Assembly: GCA_963848175.1 (NCBI GenBank)
Contig: CAWKCO010000012.1
Span: 248,001 to 312,000, forward strand
Source: JAMZMI01 sp963848175
Lineage (GTDB): Bacteria > Bacteroidota > Bacteroidia > Cytophagales > Cyclobacteriaceae
DNA: 64,000 nucleotides
Reading direction: 5' to 3'
Below are positions 56,828-64,000 of this stretch, piece by piece (the stretch's first letter is position 1; each line of letters begins with the position of its first letter). A program made the translations under genes and the position numbers. Below the pieces are notes generated by a model, which saw nothing but the letters and a program-made list of their open reading frames with translations, was not told the origin of the DNA and did not search any database.

Positions 56828-59068
56828 TCAATTAGTGGCTGTGCTAAGCACTAGTCTTCCTCCTTTGACTATTGAGTCATGGTTAATAGTATATGAGCTT
56901 TGTTTTTCATCATTCAATTTAATGAGATCTATGTATCCGTTCTTGCCTTCTTTTTCGATTACAAATTCCTTTCCATCATAAAAGTTTGAATCTAATTGAA
57001 TTGTAATTTTATCGAATACAGGTTTTACTATTTGAAAGTCTGTGCTTCCTGGAAGATCTGGGTATATGCCCATCATAGAAAAAACAAGCCATGCAGACAT
57101 TGTTCCTGTGTCATCATTGCCCGGTATTCCGAATTCATCAGCAGGGTAATACCTTTCAATTAAATCACTTACGGTCTTCTGACTTCTCCACTCTTCACCT
57201 TTAACATAATTGAAAAGGAATGGATAAGCGATGTTGGGTTCGTTGGTCGCATCATAGTAGGATGAGTCAAAGCAGGTTTGCAACTTTGCAACGAAGGCTT
57301 TATCTCCACCCAGAAGTTCCTTCAATCCTTCAATATCATGAGGAACAAAAAACAAATAGTTCCACGCACTACCTTCTACATATCCAGGTCCACCACGTAG
57401 TTCTCTTTCGAAAAGCGTATTGAAATGTTCCAATGGATCAAATGGAGTATACCACGCACTATCGGAGTTTCGAGCTCTTAAAAAACCCGTTTCTAGATCA
57501 AAATTATTTTTGTAATAAAGACTTTGCTTTTCAAGTTTCTGAGACATTTTTTCATCTCCTCTGGAACGAGCATATTGAGCAATATTCCAATCGGTAAGAT
57601 TAAATTCAAGTGCAGTAGAAACAGTGCCCCAAGCTAAGTCATTAAACCACCCAAAGGTGGTATCATTCCCAGGTTTGTCCTGTGGAATAAACCCATACTT
57701 CATATATTGTCGGAATGCTCGTCTGTTCATGTTCTGACCTTCAGTATAAGTCGCTGATTTGATCATCGCCTCATAGGCAGTTTCCTGATCAAAGTTGGTC
57801 AATCCCCTTTGATAGGTATCATTTATGATGATACTCGCAGGGTCACCTACCATGACTCCCGAATTGTGCCCCATGTTTTCAATTCTCGCCAACCATCCTG
57901 CTTGCTTATACATGTCTATAATGGATTTTACCATTCCTTCTTGTCTATCAGGATAAACAAGAGATAGAAGAGGGTGCAGCGTACGATAAGTGTCCCACAT
58001 GGAGAAATTGGTATATTGTACTTCTAGGGAGTTCAGAATCTCGCGAGTTTCATGCGCTCGATAATCACCGTTTACATCACTAAACACATTAGGGTGTATC
58101 AGTGAGTGATACAATCCTGTGTAGAATTTCATTTTATCGTCTTCACTACCACCTTCAACTTTGATTTTAGACAGCTCGGTTTTCCAGATGTTTTGAGAGG
58201 TTTCTTTTATCTGATCAAAGGAGAGGCTGTCAGTCTCTTTTCGTAAATTTAGTTTTGCATTTTCTGCGCTCACGTAAGAAATACCCACACGTACTTCAAT
58301 TGTGGTGTTTTCTTTGAGGTCGAAGGAGAAGTAATTACCTACGTAGTTCCCTTCAATTTGGGACGACAGAGTGTCCGCCACGACCCAGTCTTGAAATAAA
58401 CCTGCTTTGCTTGGTGTTTCAGACAATTCTCCATAAAAATAGATTTCGCGCCATTTTCCGCATCCACAGTAGTTACCTTCTTTCTTGTAACCCTGAAATG
58501 AATAATCCTCGTTAATGGTCACCTTTCCGTATTTTCCAAAATCTGGAGTAAGACCTAAATCTAACAAGATGTTAGCTTGACCTTTTGGGAAAGTAAATTT
58601 TGAGATCCCCACTCGCTCCGTACTTGTAAACTCCGCCTGAATATTGAATTTATCTAGTTTCACTCCATAATAACCAGGGTAAGCTGTTTCTTCTGAATAG
58701 GCTGATTTTGTGCTATCCACATTTAGTTCAAGATTTCCTGAGGTCGCTTTCAGTAGCAAAGCTCCCGATCCATTGCAACCCGTTCCAGACATTTGAGCAT
58801 GACCAAAACCAAACATATAAGGATTACCTCTGAAGTATGCAGTAGAGCCTTTAGCATCTCCTCTAAAATCAATGGTGTGAGGACTCATGGAAGCCATTCC
58901 CCATGGGCGCACCGCACCAGGATAAGTATTTGCAGTGTTGATGTGGTTTTCATCTAGGGCAGTGCCTATAAAAACGTTTACGTATTGTAAAGGATTAAAT
59001 GCTTCGATCGGCTCGTTTTGTTTGCAACCCAATATGGCAAGTAGCAATAAGCCATAGATTATTTTCAT
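56828..59068 (-). CDS. GH92 alpha-mannosidase lipoprotein
   Basis: I take the ATG at 59068 (MKIIYGLLLLAILGC), which has a lipobox Cys at 15. A Met three codons earlier is also possible. The 746-residue protein has the GH92 N-terminal beta-sandwich (YVNVFIGTALDENHINTANTYPGA) and the catalytic alpha/alpha barrel, with HNSGVMVGDPA and GIPGNDDTGTMSAWLVFSMMGIYP holding the acidic residues. GH92 enzymes trim alpha-linked mannose from glycoproteins or yeast-type mannans, using Ca2+. It is probably surface-anchored. It stands alone, with no SusC/SusD pair nearby. Confidence 0.95.
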   Translation of the reverse strand: MKIIYGLLLLAILGCKQNEPIEAFNPLQYVNVFIGTALDENHINTANTYPGAVRPWGMASMSPHTIDFRGDAKGSTAYFRGNPYMFGFGHAQMSGTGCNGSGALLLKATSGNLELNVDSTKSAYSEETAYPGYYGVKLDKFNIQAEFTSTERVGISKFTFPKGQANILLDLGLTPDFGKYGKVTINEDYSFQGYKKEGNYCGCGKWREIYFYGELSETPSKAGLFQDWVVADTLSSQIEGNYVGNYFSFDLKENTTIEVRVGISYVSAENAKLNLRKETDSLSFDQIKETSQNIWKTELSKIKVEGGSEDDKMKFYTGLYHSLIHPNVFSDVNGDYRAHETREILNSLEVQYTNFSMWDTYRTLHPLLSLVYPDRQEGMVKSIIDMYKQAGWLARIENMGHNSGVMVGDPASIIINDTYQRGLTNFDQETAYEAMIKSATYTEGQNMNRRAFRQYMKYGFIPQDKPGNDTTFGWFNDLAWGTVSTALEFNLTDWNIAQYARSRGDEKMSQKLEKQSLYYKNNFDLETGFLRARNSDSAWYTPFDPLEHFNTLFERELRGGPGYVEGSAWNYLFFVPHDIEGLKELLGGDKAFVAKLQTCFDSSYYDATNEPNIAYPFLFNYVKGEEWRSQKTVSDLIERYYPADEFGIPGNDDTGTMSAWLVFSMMGIYPDLPGSTDFQIVKPVFDKITIQLDSNFYDGKEFVIEKEGKNGYIDLIKLNDEKQSSYTINHDSIVKGGRLVLSTATN

Positions 59069-59217
59069 TTTATGCATATCAATCTGATGATTTGAAATTT
59101 AACAAAGCAATTAGCTAAAGATTTGTTACAAAAAGATGAATCTGCTTAACGGCTTTCTTCTAGTTTTCAAACTGTCAGTGTTAATAAACATTTCTTTTGA
59201 AAATCCATAGTGAGCTT

Positions 59218-60288
59218 TTATGCTTTAGCTGAAAAAAGTTGCCCTGCATTTTGGTATTCTGTCACCCGCTTATTCATGATCAAAAACCACAAAGGGGGAA
59301 TCAATGCCAAAAGCATCATGCCTGGGTAGCCAGTGGGCATTTGTGGACTTTCGTTCATATGACGTAAAAGTTGATATTTACGACTCGCAATGTAGTGATG
59401 GTCGGAGTGTCTCGAGAGCTCAAATAAGACTAATCTACCTATGGGATGATTCGAATTCCATGAGTGAATAGGGAGGACTCGTTCGTATCCATTTTCTAGT
59501 TTTCTTCGAGATAGCCCGTAGTGTTCGATGTAGTTGACTGTTTCTAAGAGAAGAAATCCCCCAATGGCGCCTAGTGTAAAGTAGATAAGGATTTCCCATC
59601 CAAAAAAGAGGAAGATCAGGATAAGTAAAAGAGCCTGAATTACTTGAAACACGATCATTTCATTCTTTATTGAAAAGAAAGGATGGTTGTTCTTTTTCAG
59701 GCGTTCACGCTCCAATTCCCATGCGGAAAGATAGCTTTGAAAAACTGACCTAACCCAGAAGGTGAAGAGTATTTCACCCTTTCTAGCCGAAGAAGGATCA
59801 ATTTCAGTAGATACGTTTTTGTGATGCCCACGATTATGCTCGATAAAAAAGTGCATGTATAGTGAGGTAAGGAGTAGTGCTTTTGCCATCCATTGCTCCA
59901 TTTTATTCTTTCTATGCCCCAATTCGTGACCAACGTTTATGCCTAAAACACCACATAATATAGCCATAGACAAAAGACGACCAATGATTGTGATTGGATC
60001 AATATTTTCTTTGAGAGAAAATAGAAAGAAAACTAGCAATGCGTATTGAATAGGAACCATCACATACAGGAGGATGTCAAATATATGATTCTTTTTAGCT
60101 ACCAATTCCTGTGCTTCATTGAGGTTATTGGATTTTGGAGCAAGGAAAAGCTCAAGAATCGGAATGCCCCCAAATATTGTAACGACAGGTATAAACGTGA
60201 TCCAGCCAGTGCTGCTGAATGAAATAAACGCGAACATTGGAATGATAAGTGCCAATGAGTACTTGAGCGGGGGTAAGTATATTTTCAT
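59218..60288 (-). CDS. AlkB-type membrane alkane hydroxylase-like di-iron monooxygenase
   Basis: The 356-residue protein has about six membrane helices and the histidine motifs of integral-membrane di-iron hydroxylases: NVGHELGHRK, EHNRGHHKNV, NYIEHYG and LSRHSDHHY. The order and spacing match alkane 1-monooxygenase (AlkB), which oxidises terminal methyl groups with rubredoxin as electron donor. No rubredoxin gene is adjacent. Fatty-acid-modifying relatives share the motifs, so the substrate is uncertain. Confidence 0.88.
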   Translation of the reverse strand: MKIYLPPLKYSLALIIPMFAFISFSSTGWITFIPVVTIFGGIPILELFLAPKSNNLNEAQELVAKKNHIFDILLYVMVPIQYALLVFFLFSLKENIDPITIIGRLLSMAILCGVLGINVGHELGHRKNKMEQWMAKALLLTSLYMHFFIEHNRGHHKNVSTEIDPSSARKGEILFTFWVRSVFQSYLSAWELERERLKKNNHPFFSIKNEMIVFQVIQALLLILIFLFFGWEILIYFTLGAIGGFLLLETVNYIEHYGLSRRKLENGYERVLPIHSWNSNHPIGRLVLFELSRHSDHHYIASRKYQLLRHMNESPQMPTGYPGMMLLALIPPLWFLIMNKRVTEYQNAGQLFSAKA

Positions 60289-60414
60289 GCGTTCATCTGA
60301 TATTCAATTGAAAATTACACAATTATCAAGTCAGAATTAGGTTCGAAAACATAGATTATTTGAGTGATACCCGTAAAAAGAAATCATTTTATCAATATTA
60401 AAAAACCTTCCCTA

Positions 60415-60468
60415 GACACAAAATTAAAAAGCAGACCGCTTTGGGCAGTCTGCTTTCAGTTTTGTGTC
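60415..60468. terminator. Nested terminator between dapA and the AlkB-like gene
   Basis: The outer arms GACACAAAA and TTTTGTGTC enclose the inner stem AAAGCAGAC and GTCTGCTTT. The left arm supplies a T run on the minus strand, fitting the end of dapA (stop at 60479). Confidence 0.78.
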
Positions 60469-60478
60469 ATGGTATTTA

Positions 60479-61348
60479 TTACAAGTATGCCTTAAAGGAA
60501 TGAAGCAACTCCTCTGAGCCTTCATAAAGCGGCATTCTTACGGTTCTTGGCATTAGCTCAGCTGCTTCCATACCAGTTTTTACTGATACAGGATTGCCTT
60601 CGGCTGAAACCAAGTTGTAGCCTTTGAGTAAATCAAAATGAATTTTAGTTGCAGCTTTAAAATCACCAGCCAGTGCCAATCTGACCATATCACTAAATGG
60701 CCTAGGCTGAAGGTTCGCAATGACTGAAATTACTCCATGTCCACCTATAGAAATAAGTGGTACAGTAAGAGCGTCTTCCCCTGAGATGACTAGAAAATCA
60801 TCATCTGTACTAGCCAGAATCTCCGCACATTGAACCAGATCACCTGCGGCTTCTTTGGTGCCAATGATCCTCGGATGCTTCGCAAGTTCAATTGTTGTAT
60901 CAGCTGTAAGATTAGATGATGTTCGAGCTGGTACATTGTAAAGAATGACAGGAAATGGACTGCTGTCTGCCAAAGTTTGATAATGCCTAATAATTCCTTT
61001 TTGCGAGGGTTTGTTGTAGTATGGACTTACACTCAGAAGTGCCTCAAATGGATAATCCTTAAACTGAGCAACAGCCGTAAGCAAAGAGTCAGTGTTGTTG
61101 GTGCCATAACCTAGCACTAAAGGCAAATTAGCCTTGTTGGCATCAATTACGGTTTCAATAATCCTAAAACGTTCTTCTGGTTTGATGGTGGCAGATTCTG
61201 CTGTAGTGCCTAACAATACAATGTATTCAGCTCCACCTTCCGTAACATATTTAACAATTAGAGCTAGGGTATCATAATCAATCGTCAAATCAGGTTTAAA
61301 AGGAGTGACCAGCGCCACCCCAGTTCCTTTCAATTGTTCAGTGTTCAT
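60479..61348 (-). CDS. dapA: 4-hydroxy-tetrahydrodipicolinate synthase
   Basis: The enzyme condenses pyruvate with aspartate semialdehyde on the lysine and peptidoglycan pathway. The 289-residue TIM barrel has T48 and T49 in LLGTTAES, Y137 in LYNVPART and the Schiff-base K165 in GTKEAAGD, all the catalytic residues. Its start overlaps the end of the DUF6913 gene by 11 bp, so it is the last gene of the ligA operon. Confidence 0.97.
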   Translation of the reverse strand: MNTEQLKGTGVALVTPFKPDLTIDYDTLALIVKYVTEGGAEYIVLLGTTAESATIKPEERFRIIETVIDANKANLPLVLGYGTNNTDSLLTAVAQFKDYPFEALLSVSPYYNKPSQKGIIRHYQTLADSSPFPVILYNVPARTSSNLTADTTIELAKHPRIIGTKEAAGDLVQCAEILASTDDDFLVISGEDALTVPLISIGGHGVISVIANLQPRPFSDMVRLALAGDFKAATKIHFDLLKGYNLVSAEGNPVSVKTGMEAAELMPRTVRMPLYEGSEELLHSFKAYL

Positions 61349-61859
61349 TACTTTGGATCATTTTTAAGTACTTCAAAACATCCCGACTCGTAGGTTCAGA
61401 CGAGTCGTCCGTTCGAATGATGAGTTCAAAATGGTCATTTGTTTTGTGATTATGAATCCCCACTCTACACCTGGTTTGCAACTGGGAGAGTAGATACTGC
61501 ATAGAAGTGCCCATTTTTTTATCCAGGCACACAACAAAATCAAATTTTTGATTGATAAATTCCGATACGATTTCAGATTTGAATCCCCCGAAAAACCCCA
61601 CATCCTTCGATCCAAAGATTGGATATTTCTGGATACTTAGATTCTTATTTTTACAAAACGCTAAAGTAGTAATTTCTTTTCCTTCAGATTTCAAATCATG
61701 AATGATATTGTCAATATTGTCCTGATTTTCTTTAATGTTTTCAGTAAATAAAACCCCGATTTTTGATGATTTGCTGAAATCTACGGGGTGTGCTTGAGCA
61801 CGGTTGTTTTCAAGCTTTTTTGTCAGATGTTCAATCCAAAGTTTTTTTAAGAAGATCAA
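61338..61859 (-). CDS. DUF6913 family protein
   Basis: The 173-residue protein fits the small Bacteroidota family DUF6913: a basic N-terminus (KKLWIEHLTKKLENNR), IGVLFTEN, DFVVCLDKKMGTSMQYLLSQL and a C-terminal FELIIRTDDSS. It looks like an alpha/beta fold. The function is unknown. It lies between ligA and dapA, with 4-bp and 11-bp overlaps, a sign of tight co-transcription. Confidence 0.78.
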   Translation of the reverse strand: MIFLKKLWIEHLTKKLENNRAQAHPVDFSKSSKIGVLFTENIKENQDNIDNIIHDLKSEGKEITTLAFCKNKNLSIQKYPIFGSKDVGFFGGFKSEIVSEFINQKFDFVVCLDKKMGTSMQYLLSQLQTRCRVGIHNHKTNDHFELIIRTDDSSEPTSRDVLKYLKMIQSNEH

Positions 61860-63901
61860 GATATCATAGTTTTAAAGTCTGATTCTGAGATGATTTTTAC
61901 ACCAAGTTTATTGGCTTTTTCAAGCTTGGATGGGCCTACTTTATCTCCTGCGAGCAAAAAGTCCGTGCTTCCAGAAATGGCGCTTAATACCTTCCCTCCA
62001 TATTGTTTAATGAGTTTTTTCAAAGGCTCACGCTCAAAACCCTCAAATACGCCAGAAACGACGAACGATTGGCCATTGAGTTTATTCTCAGTGTTATTAT
62101 CGATTTTTTCTATTGCGAGTTGTAGGCCTGCTTCTTTTAGTCTGCCTATTAATGTCCTGTTTTCCTCTTTTTTAAAGAATTCAGTAATACTGCCTGCAAT
62201 TCTATCGCCAATTTCTGGTACTGCCACCATTTCCTCAAAGGTTGCAGCCATTACATTATCAATATTTTCAAAATGCTCAGTGATTTTTTCTGCTATCGTC
62301 TTACCCACATACCGTATGCCCAACCCAAAAAGCACATTGGCAAAAGGAATGCTTTTCGATTGTTCTATCGCTTCAATAATATTGGCGGCACTTTTTTCTT
62401 TCAAAGACCGTGTCTTGGTCTCACCTGAGACAGGATCATCTATTTCAAATTTGAGATTGACAATATTATCATAGTTGAGCGTATATAAGTCTGATAAATC
62501 TTTGATTAACCCTTTGTCAAACAATCCTTTAATGGTATTCGGCCCTAGATGGTTGATGTCCATAGCATTTCTTGATATGAAATGCTCCACTCGACCTCTT
62601 ACTTGGGGAGGGCAAGACATTTCATTTGGACAATAATGATTAGCCTCTCCCTCTTGTCGGGTGAGTGGGGTTTGACACTCTGGGCACTCCTGTATATAAG
62701 TAGTAGGTTCGGTACCTGCTGGTCGTTGGTCTAGAAGTACATGAGTGATTTTGGGAATGATTTCACCGCCTTTTTCTACGGCTACTGCATCTCCAACTCG
62801 AATGTCCAACCGCTCAATTTCATTGGCATTGTGGAGTGAAGCACGTTTTACAGTAGTTCCTGCCAAAAGAACAGGCTCTAGTTCCGCCACAGGAGTGATA
62901 GCACCAGTTCTTCCTACTTGATAGGTGATGCCGTTGAGCCTAGACTGAGCAGCTTGTGTTTTATATTTGTAGGATATCGCCCATTTCGGAGTTTTGGCAG
63001 TGAAACCTAGTTCATCTTGCTGCGCAAGACTATTTACTTTTATTACAATGCCATCTGTTTCTACGGGGAGTTCATGTCGTTTATGTTCCCACAGGTCGAT
63101 GTAGGCGATAACATCTTCGATTTTTGAGCAAACCTTATAAGTCGGAGATACATTAAACTTCATTGTTTCCAGCAACCTAATAGCTTCACCATGTGAGTTA
63201 ATACCCAAGTTTTCGCCTAGAAGTGCATAGAGATAGCAATCTAATTTTCGTTTGGCCACTACCGAAGAATCCTGCATTTTAAGCGTGCCGGAAGCCGTGT
63301 TTCTAGGATTCGCAAGCAAGGTTTCACCAGCATCAGCACGCTCCTGATTAAGTGTCTCGAAAACTAAGTTGGGCATGAAGACCTCCCCACGCACTTCCAG
63401 TTTAGGTAAATCGGTATCGATTTTTAAAGGTAGTGTGCGAATGGTTTTTACATTTTGAGTTACATCGTCACCTTTCACGCCATCCCCACGAGTGATTGCT
63501 TGTGTTAAAATGCCATTTTCATATATAATGCTAATCGCTACTCCATCAAACTTGAGCTCACAAACATATTCGTAATCTTCACTACCTAAACCTTTATTTA
63601 CTCGTTTATCAAAGTCGATTAGATCTTCACGAGAATAGGTGTTGCCAAGAGAGAGCATTCGGTAAGTATGAGTCACCGTTTCAAAAGATTTGGAAATAGT
63701 ACCACCCACTCGTTGGGTGGGGGAGTCAGCTCTTTTTAGCTCAGGAAACGAAGCTTCCAAACCTTCCAATTCCTTGAGGAGAAAATCGAAATCCTGATCT
63801 GAAATCTCAGATCGGCTTTCTTGGTAATATAGATAGTTATAATGATTGAGCTGATCTGTCAATTGGTCGATCCGCTGCTTTGACTCAGTAGGGTTCATCA
63901 T
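61856..63901 (-). CDS. ligA: NAD-dependent DNA ligase
   Basis: LigA seals nicks in DNA using NAD+. The 681-residue protein has the adenylation domain with active-site K117 in CELKFDGVAIS, the OB fold, a four-Cys zinc finger (CPECQTPL and CPNEMSCPP), helix-hairpin-helix repeats (about 500-570) and a C-terminal BRCT domain (GQSFVVSGVFEGFEREPL to the end). All domains are complete. It is the first gene of the ligA-DUF6913-dapA unit. A start at the second Met is possible. Confidence 0.98.
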   Translation of the reverse strand: MMNPTESKQRIDQLTDQLNHYNYLYYQESRSEISDQDFDFLLKELEGLEASFPELKRADSPTQRVGGTISKSFETVTHTYRMLSLGNTYSREDLIDFDKRVNKGLGSEDYEYVCELKFDGVAISIIYENGILTQAITRGDGVKGDDVTQNVKTIRTLPLKIDTDLPKLEVRGEVFMPNLVFETLNQERADAGETLLANPRNTASGTLKMQDSSVVAKRKLDCYLYALLGENLGINSHGEAIRLLETMKFNVSPTYKVCSKIEDVIAYIDLWEHKRHELPVETDGIVIKVNSLAQQDELGFTAKTPKWAISYKYKTQAAQSRLNGITYQVGRTGAITPVAELEPVLLAGTTVKRASLHNANEIERLDIRVGDAVAVEKGGEIIPKITHVLLDQRPAGTEPTTYIQECPECQTPLTRQEGEANHYCPNEMSCPPQVRGRVEHFISRNAMDINHLGPNTIKGLFDKGLIKDLSDLYTLNYDNIVNLKFEIDDPVSGETKTRSLKEKSAANIIEAIEQSKSIPFANVLFGLGIRYVGKTIAEKITEHFENIDNVMAATFEEMVAVPEIGDRIAGSITEFFKKEENRTLIGRLKEAGLQLAIEKIDNNTENKLNGQSFVVSGVFEGFEREPLKKLIKQYGGKVLSAISGSTDFLLAGDKVGPSKLEKANKLGVKIISESDFKTMIS

Positions 63902-64000
63902 AGAGAATTGTGGTTACAAATCTAACATCATCATTAAAATGATGACAATATTCAATTCAATTTTTAAGAAAGCGTTAAAATTGCAGTCAGATGTCAAAAG

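Overview
The window reads as a chromosomal stretch of a free-living, aerobic Bacteroidota bacterium, probably of the Cytophagales type. Evidence seen here: a 2052-residue secreted protein ending in a type IX secretion (T9SS) sorting domain, many lipoproteins, Bacteroidota-type families (DUF7009, DUF6913, GH92, bacterial GH3-like), few Shine-Dalgarno sites, and one promoter of the TAnnTTTG class. No rRNA or tRNA gene, prophage or CRISPR array was seen.

Layout. 1-8 kb: an sbcC gene broken by many frame changes, a FrnE-type DsbA protein, small membrane proteins, a lipoprotein and a YedI/DUF808 protein. 8.4-12.3 kb: a very large AsmA/DUF748-like protein. 12.6-16.1 kb: an accessory block resembling a cluster of integron attC sites without an integrase. 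It has one well-formed attC-like imperfect palindrome, two cassette-like genes (a 621-residue protein with a possible PD-(D/E)xK nuclease core and a degenerate HD-like motif, and a small secreted protein), then repeat-rich non-coding DNA. 16-25 kb: a DJ-1/PfpI protein, a 106-bp nested palindrome, the giant T9SS cargo protein and a membrane-anchored endonuclease/exonuclease/phosphatase-fold protein. 25-31 kb: a TrkH/TrkA potassium system, a decayed hipBA pair, an intact vapBC pair and mnmE, with copies of a short dispersed hairpin repeat at gene ends. 31-50 kb: mostly core genes (SWIM-SNF2 helicase, M16 protease, aconitase, GH3-like adenylase, LysE exporter, valS, MFS transporter). 50-56 kb: a mobA/DUF7009 cluster, a 2OG-Fe(II) oxygenase, a complete IS1595-family element with an 8-bp target duplication, tcdA and a TatD-like hydrolase. 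56-64 kb: a tiny lipoprotein, a GH92 mannosidase, an AlkB-like hydroxylase and a ligA-DUF6913-dapA operon.

A striking feature is the number of otherwise intact genes broken by single-base indels: frnE-like, the 4.3-kb membrane protein, DUF748-like, M16 (twice), aconitase, MFS and the tiny lipoprotein (twice). Eight of these nine lesions are repaired by removing one base and one by adding one. Since aconitase is a central enzyme and motifs on both sides are intact, residual insertion-type sequencing error is the simplest explanation. The densely broken sbcC may share it or be a genuine pseudogene.

The best candidate for new biology is the cassette block at about 12.6-15.3 kb and its 621-residue protein. 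Functions there are inferred from short motifs only.
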